Source of the DNA: Shewanella mangrovi
Lineage (GTDB): Bacteria; Pseudomonadota; Gammaproteobacteria; Enterobacterales; Shewanellaceae
Length of the DNA: 64,000 nucleotides
NCBI RefSeq assembly: GCF_000753795.1
Contig: NZ_JPEO01000001.1
Coordinates: 62,001 to 126,000 of the forward strand
Reading direction: 5' to 3'
Positions 35,274 to 45,003 of this stretch are shown here, one piece after another. Positions within the stretch are counted from its first letter, which is position 1. Every line of letters begins with the position of its first letter. The notes under the pieces were generated by a model. It did not search any database, had not been told where the DNA came from, and saw only the letters and a list, made by a program, of their open reading frames with translations. Position numbers and translations under genes: made by a program.

Positions 35274-37412
35274 ATGTGTGAGATAGCGTTTGCCAAGCGT
35301 GATGCCTTTGACAAACGAAAGAACGAGGTACAGTATCAGGTCAATCAAGTCTTATTCAGCAAAACGTTTGAATATGATGCTGCCCTCGATGCTGTTGCTC
35401 TTGCTCACCAGCCGTTAGCGCAAGACGATATTCATGTGCGGCTTTTACATAAGCGTCAACTTGAACAAACGGATGATCCTGAATTAACCATCATGTTCGC
35501 TATCGCGCGAGACAGTGAATATGATGGCCAGTTTAATCCGTTAGTCGCGCCCGATGATCTACAAAAAGTCTGCGATGTAGAACGTAATCTCTATTATGCG
35601 GTTTACGAATTAGGGCAGTTTCATGCCTTGCTGAAAATCAGTGGCACCAATATGCGCCAACGTTTCGAGCGAGAAGAGATGGCGCGTTATTTTGCTGGTA
35701 CCGCCGCCAAACTGAGTTACCGCTTGAGTGACTTCAGTCGTATGTCCCATCTTAATGTTGCCGACCAAGTGATTAACCGTGCCCGCGAAGCGATTGTAAT
35801 CACCGATCCTGCCGGCAATATCGTGCGTGTGAATAAATCCTTTACGCGGATTACTGGCTACACCGAGGCCGAAGCCATTGGCAATACGCCGCGGGTGTTG
35901 AAGTCGGGGATGCAAACTGAGAAGTTTTACCAGAAACTTTGGCAACAACTTATCGAAGATGGTTATTGGTTTGGTGAGTTCATCAACAGAACCAAAGACG
36001 GCAAGATTTATAACCAGCGTGGCTCCATTTCCGCCATTCATACAGAAGATGGTGAACTGCTGTATTACGCGGCGATGATGGAAGATGTCACTGAGTTAAA
36101 GCTGTCAGAGGCTAATCTCAATCGCCTGAACTACTTTGATGAGCTGACGGGACTGCCAAACCGTAACAAGCTCAGCCATGATTGTGCTGAGTTTTTGAAA
36201 AGCGACGTTGCGGCAAAACATGAGCTGGCGGTATTAGTTATCGATCTCGATGACTTCAAGCATGTGAACGATGCCATGGGACATCGCTTTGGTGATGAGT
36301 TGCTGCGCGCCGTGGCTGAGCGTCTTAGCAATTGTGTCGGTCAAACTGGCACAGTGTATCGTTTTGGTGGCGATGAATTTGTGGTGCTGACCAAGTACCA
36401 TGAACGGGGCACCCAGGAGTTGGTGGAAGATCTGATTGAGCGCATGAAAGTCAGCTTTGAGGTGCGTTTCAACCCGATCCTTATCAGTTGCAGTATTGGC
36501 ATTGCGCTTTCCGGTCAGGATGGCGATAACCTAGAGCAGTTGTTAAGCCGAGCCGATCTGGCTATGTACTCTGCTAAGGAAAGTGGTCGCGCAAGGTTTG
36601 CCTTCTCGTCTGATGAACTGCATAGAAAAGCCTTTAACAATCTTTTGCTTAAAAGCGAGTTGCAGCACGCATTAGCAACCCAGCAAATGAATTTGGTTTA
36701 TCAACCGAAACGCTGTATTGCGCAGGACACAATTGTTGGCTGCGAGGCGTTGGTGCGCTGGGAGCATCCGCAGCATGGTGCTGTCAGTCCGGCTGAGTTT
36801 ATTCCCATCGCTGAACGTTCCGGCATGATTGTCGAAATTGATTACTGGGTGATGGAAGCGGCCATGCAACAGTTGGCGCGCTGGCGGCAGCAGGGCTTAA
36901 GCTTAGTGCCGGTCGCTGTTAACGTCTCCTTGCCCACGTTTTCACACGATGGCTTTGTCGAGGATGTACAGGCACTGTTACAGCGTTATGACTTGTGCGG
37001 TGAGCTGTTGGAACTGGAAATCACTGAGCGAGTAGCGCTGGGCAATGTTGTTACTACTGCCGAGGTGATGCGGCGCTTGATTGAACTCGGCATTCATATC
37101 TCGATGGATGACTTTGGTACTGGCTACTCGAGCTTGTCCTACCTCAATCAACTACCGATCAGTACCTTGAAAATTGACCGCGCCTTTGTGAGTAATATTG
37201 AGCACGAGCCGCTAAAACAAGGGATCACTGGCGCTATCGTCGCCATGGCGAAAGCGATGAAGCTCAAGACGGTGGCTGAAGGTGTGGAGACGGAAGCCGA
37301 GCTTAACTATCTGGCACAGCTGGGCTGTGATCAGTTGCAGGGCTTTTATTACTCGAGGCCATTAGCACCGGCAATGTTCACCCGTTGGTTGGCGCCGCGC
37401 GAGCTGAATTAA
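35274..37412 (+). CDS. PAS-GGDEF-EAL cyclic-di-GMP turnover protein
   Basis: A 712-residue cytosolic signalling protein without membrane helices. An unassigned N-terminal region (1-160) precedes a PAS domain (about 163-285, REAIVITDPAGNIVRVNKSFTRITGYT). The GGDEF domain (about 285-450) has an intact FGGDEFV but no RxxD inhibitory site just upstream. The EAL domain (about 460-700) has CEALVRW, LEITERV, MDDFGTGYSSLSYL and KIDRAFV, so phosphodiesterase residues are intact. Both activities could be functional; a net PDE role gated by the PAS domain is common. AGGAG lies 6 nt before the ATG. A strong terminator follows. Confidence 0.95.
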   Translation: MCEIAFAKRDAFDKRKNEVQYQVNQVLFSKTFEYDAALDAVALAHQPLAQDDIHVRLLHKRQLEQTDDPELTIMFAIARDSEYDGQFNPLVAPDDLQKVCDVERNLYYAVYELGQFHALLKISGTNMRQRFEREEMARYFAGTAAKLSYRLSDFSRMSHLNVADQVINRAREAIVITDPAGNIVRVNKSFTRITGYTEAEAIGNTPRVLKSGMQTEKFYQKLWQQLIEDGYWFGEFINRTKDGKIYNQRGSISAIHTEDGELLYYAAMMEDVTELKLSEANLNRLNYFDELTGLPNRNKLSHDCAEFLKSDVAAKHELAVLVIDLDDFKHVNDAMGHRFGDELLRAVAERLSNCVGQTGTVYRFGGDEFVVLTKYHERGTQELVEDLIERMKVSFEVRFNPILISCSIGIALSGQDGDNLEQLLSRADLAMYSAKESGRARFAFSSDELHRKAFNNLLLKSELQHALATQQMNLVYQPKRCIAQDTIVGCEALVRWEHPQHGAVSPAEFIPIAERSGMIVEIDYWVMEAAMQQLARWRQQGLSLVPVAVNVSLPTFSHDGFVEDVQALLQRYDLCGELLELEITERVALGNVVTTAEVMRRLIELGIHISMDDFGTGYSSLSYLNQLPISTLKIDRAFVSNIEHEPLKQGITGAIVAMAKAMKLKTVAEGVETEAELNYLAQLGCDQLQGFYYSRPLAPAMFTRWLAPRELN

Positions 37413-37419
37413 CCACGAT

Positions 37420-37450
37420 AAAAAGCCCAAACATTAGGTTTGGGCTTTTT
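37420..37450. terminator. Bidirectional terminator
   Basis: A 13-bp perfect stem (AAAAAGCCCAAAC/GTTTGGGCTTTTT) with an ATTAG loop between convergent genes. T-runs follow on both strands. Confidence 0.92.
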
Positions 37451-37468
37451 ATTATCTGATTGGCGGCG

Positions 37469-38821
37469 TTATTCGAAGCAGACTCTGGCCCAACGGGCAA
37501 GCCCGGCCGTTACCGAACCAAAGTCGTTACCACTCACAAGCGGCACTTGCGGCAGAACTTCCGCTACTGCTTGACGTAACACCGGCGAGCGCGCCGAACC
37601 CCCGGTCATAAATACCACGTCGGGAGTCGTGTCTGCTTGCGTTACCGCTTCCTGCACCAGCTTAGTTATCTGCTGTTTTGGTACATCCAATGCCTGCACC
37701 ATATCGTCAAATAACATCTCCACTGACAGTGACTCATTTTCTAGTGCCATGCTGCTGCGATAATTCGGAGTGTTTGACAGGGCAATCTTAGCTTCTTCAG
37801 CGCGGCGTACCAGGCTATAGCCGAGCGTATCGTAATAGACTTCCAATAACCGCTTCAGTTTTTGAGGCTCTTGGGATTCTTTGAGCAATAGTTTGAGTTC
37901 TGCCAGATTTCGTTGACCATAGAATTCGCTTTGGGCTGACAAATCGTTAATTGCGAGTGGGTTCCACAACTGCTTCATTGGCATTTCCAACCCCGAATCC
38001 AGCAGGCTGCCCAGACCAAAATGTGGCATCAACTGGTGAAAGGCGAGATAGATATCTAAATCATTACCGCCGACGCGTTGACCACTGTGGGCGAGGAGGC
38101 TGGCGCTGCGGTCTGCTGCATCGCGCCAGTTTGGCCCCATGCGCAGCAGCGAGCAGTCGGTGGTACCGCCGCCAATATCGACGACTAATACTGTTTGTTC
38201 TGTCGTTAGGCTGGCTTCATATTCCAATCCCGCCGCGACTGGCTCGAACTGAAATTCTATCTGTTTGAAGCCCGCCCGCTGAGCGGCGCGGCGTAAGATC
38301 TGCTCCGCTTGCTGATTAGAGTCTGCACCGCCACTACCCTGAAAGTTAATCGGTCTGCCGATGACCGCATCAGTAATTGTTTGTTGGCACTGCTGCTCGG
38401 CTGTGTGCTTGATGTTGGCCATCATGGCGCATACCAGGTCTTCGAAAAAGCGCAGTTGTACGTCGTGCAGTCCCATGGCGCCGAGGAACGACTTGGGGGA
38501 TTTAACGTAGTAAAGATCCTGCGGGTGCGCTAAATAGAGTTCTAACGCGGCCTGACCAAAAAGTAAGTCTTCCTTCTTAAGCTCAATTCCTTCTTCGCGG
38601 TTAGCCGCCATCGCGCGGCGCAATAACTGCTGTCCTACGGCATCAGCCGGTTCAATCTGGCAGTAGCGAAACAGGTATTCTGAGACGGAATCTCTGGTCG
38701 GTGCGGCGAGTGTGGATGGCAGATAATGTTGGCCATTTTCCAATGCAATCAGCTGCGGTGCATCATTCAGCATATGGGCAACCGAGCAGTTAGAGGTGCC
38801 GTAATCAAAACCAATAAACAT
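37469..38821 (-). CDS. yegD: Hsp70-like chaperone YegD
   Basis: An actin-fold ATPase of the Hsp70 superfamily, 450 residues, the same length as E. coli YegD. The nucleotide-binding motifs are present: phosphate-1 (GFDYGTSNCSVA at the N-terminus), phosphate-2 (VVDIGGGTTDCSLL) and adenosine (MTGGSARSP). It lacks the usual Hsp70 substrate-binding C-terminal half. The start MFIGFDYG at 38821 is the family start; an open frame extends 30 codons further upstream without support. The biological role of YegD is poorly defined. It is a single gene ending at the shared terminator. Confidence 0.93.
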   Translation of the reverse strand: MFIGFDYGTSNCSVAHMLNDAPQLIALENGQHYLPSTLAAPTRDSVSEYLFRYCQIEPADAVGQQLLRRAMAANREEGIELKKEDLLFGQAALELYLAHPQDLYYVKSPKSFLGAMGLHDVQLRFFEDLVCAMMANIKHTAEQQCQQTITDAVIGRPINFQGSGGADSNQQAEQILRRAAQRAGFKQIEFQFEPVAAGLEYEASLTTEQTVLVVDIGGGTTDCSLLRMGPNWRDAADRSASLLAHSGQRVGGNDLDIYLAFHQLMPHFGLGSLLDSGLEMPMKQLWNPLAINDLSAQSEFYGQRNLAELKLLLKESQEPQKLKRLLEVYYDTLGYSLVRRAEEAKIALSNTPNYRSSMALENESLSVEMLFDDMVQALDVPKQQITKLVQEAVTQADTTPDVVFMTGGSARSPVLRQAVAEVLPQVPLVSGNDFGSVTAGLARWARVCFE

Positions 38822-39115
38822 AAAACGCCTTGTGCCTAGCTCAAAAAGAAAAGCCGCATAAGCTAACGTAAAACGCCGTGAATGCCAATTATTGGTTGCC
38901 ACAACAGGCAAATTAACTGTTGGCTAGGCAATTGTGGGCGGCGTAAAAGCAAGGCGATGACTAGACGCTATTCAGGCGCACGCTATTATCAATAGTACTG
39001 TTGCAAGCCGCTGAATGTTTATCATTTTTCAGTTTATGTCATAGTAGTACGGCGCAACCTATCAATAAAATGAACGGATTAGCACAGCAGCCAATGGGCA
39101 TCAAAGAGGACTTGC

Positions 39116-40987
39116 ATGACCGATATTTTACTCATCACATTCGTGTTTTTAGTGGCCGGGGTGGTCGCGGCGCCGCTGGCATCACGTTTCTCCCTCGGTT
39201 CGGTACTTGGCTACTTGTTGGCGGGAATCGTCATTGGTCCGCTGCTATCGCTGTTAGGCGTCAATGTTAGCTCGGTGCAGCACGTGGCCGAGTTTGGTGT
39301 CGTGATGATGCTGTTTTTGGTGGGCCTCGAATTGGAGCCAAAACAGCTATGGGCGATGAAATATCGTTTGATGGGACTGGGTGGTGGGCAGATTTTGATC
39401 ACCGCCGCGATTATCGCATTGATCGCTGTTGGCTTAGGACAAAGTTGGCAGGTGGCGATCGCAATTGGCTTAATGTTTTCGCTGTCTTCAACCGCGATAG
39501 TGCTACAAACCTTGAATGAAAAGGGGCTGATGCATTCCGATGGCGGGCGCGCTTCATTTTCAGTGCTGCTAACTCAGGATATTGGGGTGATCCCCATGTT
39601 AGTCTTGCTGCCGCTACTGGCAACGGATGCAAGCAGTGCCGCAGTGGTACAGGAAACAGCGGCACATGATTTTAGCCTAGTGGCAGGGCTAAGCGGTTGG
39701 CAGACGGCCATTATCACGGTAGTGGCAATTCTGCTGGTGGTTGGTGGTGGTAACTATCTTACCGCCCCGATTTTCCGCTTTGTGGCGGTGGCGCGTTTGC
39801 GCGAATTGTTTACCGCCACCGCCTTGATGTTCGTGGTCGGCATCTCGTTATTAATGTCGCTGGTGGGGGTGTCGCCAGCACTCGGGACCTTTTTAGCCGG
39901 ATTAGTGTTGGCGAACTCTGTGTATAAACATGAGCTGGAAGCCAATATCGAACCGGTAAAAGGGCTGTTGCTCGGGCTGTTTTTTATCACCGTCGGTGCC
40001 CGCATCGACTTCTCACTGTTGATGGCAGAGTTTTGGGTGATTCTCGGACTCACACTCACGCTGTTTTTGGTAAAAGCCTCTGTGCTGTTTGGCTTAGGCG
40101 TCTTGTTTAAGGTGCATGGTAGCAACCGCTGGTTGCTGGCGCTTGGTGTCTCGCAGGTCGGGGAATTTGCCTTTGTACTCCTGTCTTTTACCGTCGCCAA
40201 TCAGGTGGTATCACAGCAGCTTGCCGATACCTTGATGCTGGTGGTGGCGATGTCGATGCTGATGTCGCCAATCATGTTTATCTTCTATGAAAAGGTGATC
40301 ATCAAGCGCTGCAGTCCAAAGATGTCTAACAAGGCCGATGAAATTCCACCGAATGACGCCAAGATCATTATCGCCGGCTCTGGCCGTGTCGGTGGTATTG
40401 TTGACCGCATGCTACGTAGCGCCGGATTTTCTACCACGGTGATCGACTACAGCCATGAGCGGTTAGAGGCATTAGAGCGCTTTAAAGTGAGTACCTACTT
40501 TGGTGATGCCACTCAGCCTTCTATGCTGCATTCGGCGGGGATTGCAGAGGCAAAACTGTTAGTGATTGCACTCGATGAAGCGGAGCAGATCTCCAAATTG
40601 GTCCAGTATGTCACTAAGGCCTATCCGCATGTGCACGTGATTGCGCGGGCGGTAGATCGTCACCATGTATATGATCTCTACGCCTATGGTTGCCGCGATA
40701 TTATTCGCGAAACCTTTGACAGTAGTCTGCGCATCGGCCGTTCAGCATTTGAAGCCTTAGGGATCCCCAAAGCGGCAGCTGAGGAGATGAAAGCTGTCTT
40801 CAATGAATACGATCGACAGAATATGGTGCAGGTGGCCGATGTGTATAAGATTGGTGTACCAGTACATGAAAACGATGCGTATGTGGAACGTATTTTTGAA
40901 TTACAGCAAACCTATGCGCCCGCGATGGAAGTACAGATGAGACGCTTGCGGGATGGCGTTAATGTGCCGCAGCAGCCAAAGGAATAG
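39116..40987 (+). CDS. Kef-type CPA2 cation/proton antiporter with RCK domain
   Basis: An inner-membrane monovalent cation efflux protein of 623 residues. The N-terminal 12-13 helices are of CPA2 type (LASRFSLGSVLGYLLAGIVIGP, GVVMMLFLVGLELEP, FSLSSTAIVLQTLNEKG, LTQDIGVIPMLV). A C-terminal RCK-N Rossmann domain starts at about residue 415 (IIIAGSGRVGGIVDRML). The architecture matches KefB/KefC, which are gated by glutathione adducts. No KefF/KefG ancillary gene is adjacent, so KefB/C-like regulation is not assured. It is transcribed alone, divergent from yegD. Confidence 0.9.
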   Translation: MTDILLITFVFLVAGVVAAPLASRFSLGSVLGYLLAGIVIGPLLSLLGVNVSSVQHVAEFGVVMMLFLVGLELEPKQLWAMKYRLMGLGGGQILITAAIIALIAVGLGQSWQVAIAIGLMFSLSSTAIVLQTLNEKGLMHSDGGRASFSVLLTQDIGVIPMLVLLPLLATDASSAAVVQETAAHDFSLVAGLSGWQTAIITVVAILLVVGGGNYLTAPIFRFVAVARLRELFTATALMFVVGISLLMSLVGVSPALGTFLAGLVLANSVYKHELEANIEPVKGLLLGLFFITVGARIDFSLLMAEFWVILGLTLTLFLVKASVLFGLGVLFKVHGSNRWLLALGVSQVGEFAFVLLSFTVANQVVSQQLADTLMLVVAMSMLMSPIMFIFYEKVIIKRCSPKMSNKADEIPPNDAKIIIAGSGRVGGIVDRMLRSAGFSTTVIDYSHERLEALERFKVSTYFGDATQPSMLHSAGIAEAKLLVIALDEAEQISKLVQYVTKAYPHVHVIARAVDRHHVYDLYAYGCRDIIRETFDSSLRIGRSAFEALGIPKAAAEEMKAVFNEYDRQNMVQVADVYKIGVPVHENDAYVERIFELQQTYAPAMEVQMRRLRDGVNVPQQPKE

Positions 40988-41153
40988 CGGTTATTTTCCC
41001 GCATCACTCACGTAGGTGATGACATAAATTGGCCTCGCACTGGTCTGCGAAATACCGTACAGCATGCACTATATTTGTGTGGTTGATCGCAGGCTTTTGC
41101 GACACTAGCCGATAGACTGGACAATCTTATGTTTGTTCAGCAGCAGGTTAATC

Positions 41154-41348
41154 ATGGATCCCCGAATCAATCGTATTTATCTGATTGCTGCCGCAATCAT
41201 CTCGCCATCGCTGTCGTTTTTACTACGTGACGACAGTATTCTCGCCCGCAGTATCTGTATGTTGCTGGTGTTTGTTGCGATGATCTGTGCCGCCTTGTTT
41301 CATAATGAGTGGGCCAAGAATCAGCAACATGATCAGCAGGATAACTAG
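41154..41348 (+). CDS. Small two-helix membrane protein, hypothetical
   Basis: A 64-residue protein with two hydrophobic segments (IYLIAAAIISPSLSFLL and SICMLLVFVAMICAALF) separated by a short charged loop, ending in a Gln/Asp/His-rich tail. ATG 41154 has an AGG-type ribosome site about 6 nt upstream and is preferred to the in-frame TTG at 41133. It lies 166 bp after the Kef gene. No family is recognised. Confidence 0.5.
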   Translation: MDPRINRIYLIAAAIISPSLSFLLRDDSILARSICMLLVFVAMICAALFHNEWAKNQQHDQQDN

Positions 41349-41471
41349 CTTTACCGGTCGCTGTAAGCAAACGGCTCATGATAGTTGCCGCTGAGCGCAA
41401 ATAGGTGTGCGCGGGAGGTTATTAGAACGTTGGTGAGAGCATGAGATTGCCGGATTTGGCTAACCATAGAA

Positions 41472-41497
41472 AAGGGAGCATTTGAGCTCCCTTTTTT
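41472..41497. terminator. Terminator before the YhcH-family gene end
   Basis: Stem AAGGGAGC/GCTCCCTT with a 6-nt loop, with six T residues on the plus strand and a TTTTC tail on the minus strand. It can end the minus-strand 41505 gene and any plus-strand transcript from 41154. Confidence 0.8.
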
Positions 41498-41504
41498 GAT
41501 GAGA

Positions 41505-41972
41505 TTAATCTTCTAACTGCACTTTCATCACCACTTTGCGCACCGCTACTGGCGTGTCGAGCGTGGCCGCCATATGCATATCGCCAGGGAAAAATATTGC
41601 AAATACGCCGGGATTTAACGGCATAAAACCGGCCTGATGTTGATGTTTTTCATAGTCGAATTTGGCAAAGTCCCGTTCGCTGTCATAGGCAATGTCAGCA
41701 TCCTGTCCATGGAAAGGCAGGTAACCAAACTCCTCGTGACCGCTGATGACGTATTGCACATCGGCATAACGGCGATGCACTTCAAACATCTCCTGATCCT
41801 GAGGCTTGGTCTCATATTCGTTGATGATCGCCAGCAGCTTATCACCATCGACTTTATGAACGCCCTTAGCGAGTTGACTAAAATCGGTAGTGGCAACGAA
41901 CTCCAGCGCCAGTTTCAGACGCGGATGCAAGTTACTGTAGAGATGACGGTTGGCAAGGCTATCAAGGATCAT
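41505..41972 (-). CDS. YhcH/YjgK/YiaL (DUF386) family protein
   Basis: A 155-residue cupin-like DUF386 protein, related to E. coli TabA (YjgK) and YhcH. The conserved block YADVQYVISGHEEFGY and the FFPGDMHMAATLD segment supply probable metal-binding residues. Members are linked with sugar-acid/sialate utilisation or with biofilm toxin-antitoxin control, but no such genes lie here. ATG 41972 is chosen because GGAG lies 6 nt upstream; the open frame extends 20 codons further without such a site. It follows the TonB receptor gene on the same strand past a terminator. Confidence 0.85.
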   Translation of the reverse strand: MILDSLANRHLYSNLHPRLKLALEFVATTDFSQLAKGVHKVDGDKLLAIINEYETKPQDQEMFEVHRRYADVQYVISGHEEFGYLPFHGQDADIAYDSERDFAKFDYEKHQHQAGFMPLNPGVFAIFFPGDMHMAATLDTPVAVRKVVMKVQLED

Positions 41973-42013
41973 GATGAACTCCGTGTAAAAGGGCTGCCCA
42001 AGTATATCGCCTA

Positions 42014-42046
42014 TAAAAAAAGAGACCAGCAACTTTGCTGGCCTCT
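42014..42046 (-). terminator. Terminator of the second TonB receptor gene
   Basis: On the minus strand, AGAGGCCAGCA and TGCTGGTCTCT pair with one mismatch around a short loop. Seven T residues follow. Confidence 0.85.
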
Positions 42047-42064
42047 TGATTCGCGTCGCACCTA

Positions 42065-44461
42065 TTAGAAGGTGTAGCGCAGGTCGAGATAGTAGTAACC
42101 ACCGTTAATGCCAAATGGCGAGTTGGTGATTGGGTATTTGAAGATACCGTTGAACTGTTGATCTTCAGGCGCTTTGTCTGGATAGACGTCAAACAGGTTT
42201 TGCGCACCTAAGGTTACTGTCAGATCGTCAGTTGCGCTGTAGGCAACAGACAAATCTGTGGTGATCTTATCGCCATACACTGCTTCTTCACCGTTAGAGT
42301 AGGCAATTGCATACTCGCCGTAGTAGTTGAAGCGCAGGCTAGTTTTGAAATCACCGTAACGATGGGTGAAGTTAACGTTGCCTTTGTTACGTGGCGTTGC
42401 GCGTGTCATACGCACTTGCTCAACATTATCGAACAGCAAAGCAGGGTCTAAGTCGCCAAAGGTATCTGGCAGATGAATGCTTTGAATGTCGGTGATGCTG
42501 TATGAGTATGCCAAGCTAGTGTTTAAGTCGCCATAGCTACCCAAAGAGAAAGCTTTACTCGCAACTAAGTCAACACCTCGAGTACGGGTATCTACCGCAT
42601 TCAGGAAGAAGCGAGCAGATTGGGCGTTGGTGGTAGACAGTGCATCAGCCACTACTTCAGATTGTGCAGGGCGTACCGAGCTGGACAGTACAATACGATC
42701 ATCGATATCAATTTGATATGCATCTAATGTTATGCTCAGACCATCGTCGCCGGTATAGACCAAACCGCCACTGAAGGAGGTTGATTTCTCGGGTTTCAGC
42801 TCACTAATCCCCAACGCATGTGCAACGTCAGACAGACTGTTGAAGGTACCAGATTCAGTTGGTACCAACTGGTTGGTAGTTGGATCGTTCACAAACAGTG
42901 TTGAGATGTTTGAGAAGTACAGCTGTTGCACGCTTGGCGCACGGAAACCAGTATTGGCTGTGGCACGCAATGCAATCCGATCTGTCAGCTCATAACGTGT
43001 GGCTAACTTCCAGCTGGTGTTGCTGCCGAAATCTGAGTAGTACTCGTAACGTGCCGCGGCTGCCCAGTAGAAGTCTTGGGTCAACTGGTTTTCTACTTCA
43101 GCGTACACACCCGTGTTGTGACGGCTTTCGTCCACTTGAGACTCAGGCGTGAAACCGGTAAAGCCTTGGCTGCCTACTGCGCCACTAAAACCACCATTTG
43201 AGTATGAAGCTTCTTCGCCAGCTTCGATCTGATAGCCGTTTTCACGCCATAGCGCGCCAACAGCCAGCATCAGATCTGAGTTGTTATAGAACGGAATATA
43301 GCGTGAGGCATCGATATTGAAATCGAGCTCATCGGTCGACAATGTACCGGCATAGAAGCTGGTTGGGCTGTCGTCGCCATAAGAGACGTTCAAACTGTTT
43401 TTGACATGATATTCAAATTCGTTTTTGCCATAGCCGGCGGACATATCAACGTCCCAATCCAGCAGGTTGAATTTGTAGCCGACAACAGCAGTGTAATCTG
43501 TCAGTTTCGGTGCAATCTTTGGCAGAAAGCCGTCAGGGTAGATAGACGTCAGGTTGCGCGCATCCAGTGAACGGCGATAGAAAGCGCCAGATTCATTTTC
43601 GCGGTGGCTGTAACCACCGAAGGCGTACAGCTTGCTCTTGTCTGATAAGTTCTGCCCAGCGTTAACAAACACACCCAGGTTGTCGTAAGTACCGTCACCA
43701 ATCTGGTGGTTCTTACGATTAAAGGTATCTTCGCGAGGATCTAAGCTGCCATCTTCCAGCGCGGCATATTGCTGGCGTGGATCGTTACCGGCTCGGTTAG
43801 TACTGTTTTTATGCTGTGCTTCCAGCGACACGTTAACAAAACCATCTTCATTGGTTTTCATGCCTTTATTCGCACCAATACGCCATTGCTGGCCGTCACC
43901 CATATAGGTTTGACCCATCTGCGCATCAACCAGACCACCTTCGTCGGCATCTTTCAGTACCACGTTGATTACGCCGGCAATCGCATCTGAGCCATATTGT
44001 GCTGAAGCACCATCACGCAGAATTTCGATACGCTTGATAGCGGTCATTGGAATGGTGTTCAGGTCGACGTTTGATGAGCCTTTACTGGCGGTACCGTTCA
44101 AATGCACCAATGCTGAACCGTGGTAACGTTTACCGTTAACCAGTACCAGCGCGTGATCTGGCGACAGACCACGTAAGCTCGCAGGACGGACCGCATCTGA
44201 ACCGTCAGTTACCGCTGAAAACGGAAAGCTATAACTCGGCGCTGCCGATTGTAACGCTTTGGCGGTTTCGGTTAAGCCGGTAGCTTCAAGCTGCTCGGCG
44301 GTGATGATATCGACCGGAACGGGAGTATCAGTAGCAGTACGCACGGCTAAGCGCGAACCTACAACGGATATTTTCTCGATATTGGAATTGTCTGCAGCAG
44401 ATACAGAAGTAACCGCCGCAAGCTGACTTAGTACAGCAAGCGAAAGTATGGACAGTCTCAT
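42065..44461 (-). CDS. TonB-dependent outer-membrane receptor (798 aa)
   Basis: An outer-membrane importer with a signal peptide (about residues 1-22). A TonB-box-like segment (EKISVVGSRLA) and a plug (about 35-165; ALVLVNGKRYHGSALVH, IKRIEILRDGASAQYGSDAIAGVINVVL) follow. The barrel ends in Phe (YYLDLRYTF). The plug type resembles receptors for vitamins or organic ligands in marine gammaproteobacteria; the substrate is not predictable. It has a strong GAGGG ribosome site 4 nt before the ATG. It is preceded by a very AT-rich 500-bp region and followed by its own terminator, so it is a single-gene unit. Confidence 0.93.
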   Translation of the reverse strand: MRLSILSLAVLSQLAAVTSVSAADNSNIEKISVVGSRLAVRTATDTPVPVDIITAEQLEATGLTETAKALQSAAPSYSFPFSAVTDGSDAVRPASLRGLSPDHALVLVNGKRYHGSALVHLNGTASKGSSNVDLNTIPMTAIKRIEILRDGASAQYGSDAIAGVINVVLKDADEGGLVDAQMGQTYMGDGQQWRIGANKGMKTNEDGFVNVSLEAQHKNSTNRAGNDPRQQYAALEDGSLDPREDTFNRKNHQIGDGTYDNLGVFVNAGQNLSDKSKLYAFGGYSHRENESGAFYRRSLDARNLTSIYPDGFLPKIAPKLTDYTAVVGYKFNLLDWDVDMSAGYGKNEFEYHVKNSLNVSYGDDSPTSFYAGTLSTDELDFNIDASRYIPFYNNSDLMLAVGALWRENGYQIEAGEEASYSNGGFSGAVGSQGFTGFTPESQVDESRHNTGVYAEVENQLTQDFYWAAAARYEYYSDFGSNTSWKLATRYELTDRIALRATANTGFRAPSVQQLYFSNISTLFVNDPTTNQLVPTESGTFNSLSDVAHALGISELKPEKSTSFSGGLVYTGDDGLSITLDAYQIDIDDRIVLSSSVRPAQSEVVADALSTTNAQSARFFLNAVDTRTRGVDLVASKAFSLGSYGDLNTSLAYSYSITDIQSIHLPDTFGDLDPALLFDNVEQVRMTRATPRNKGNVNFTHRYGDFKTSLRFNYYGEYAIAYSNGEEAVYGDKITTDLSVAYSATDDLTVTLGAQNLFDVYPDKAPEDQQFNGIFKYPITNSPFGINGGYYYLDLRYTF

Positions 44462-45003
44462 ATGACCCTCTGTTATGTTTATGTTATTTTTTATATTTTA
44501 TTTGTTATCGCCACACAACGTAGTTCAGATTTGCTACAAATGCAATCATAAAATAAAAAGAAAATAGGCTAAATCTTTAAGGCTTTATTTAATAAAGTGC
44601 ATTTTCATTAATATATTCACACTCACATTACATCTATTTTGTGGATTGTTATTTTTCGACGGAAGTGGTTGTTGATCCAGCATAAATTCTAAAAATATGG
44701 TTTATTTTTATACACATTAGCGGCTGCTGACATCGGATGAGTATATTTCATTAGATTATATTTTGAGCGCTTTATATATTAGCTCTTAAAAAATTATTAT
44801 TTAATTAGATACTTGTTTTATTGTTTATTATTTGTTTAAAAATTGTTTTAATTAAGTTTGCTTATCAATTGCATTGTTGATTAATTCATCAATAAACTTT
44901 TCGTTGTTGATTTAATATTGCGCAATAAGCATTGGATAACGGCTTCGCTTATCTGTAACGGATTCAGTAAAATAGACAGGTTTATTGTTTGCCACGGTGC
45001 GTT
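44462..45003. other. Very AT-rich divergent intergenic region
   Basis: About 540 bp between the TonB receptor (minus) and the pseudouridine synthase (plus). It is far richer in A+T than its neighbours and contains long T/A tracts and a perfect 12-bp palindrome TATTGCGCAATA at 44916-44927. No gene is seen. It is a likely site for nucleoid-protein binding (H-NS/IHF type), inferred from composition. Confidence 0.4.
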
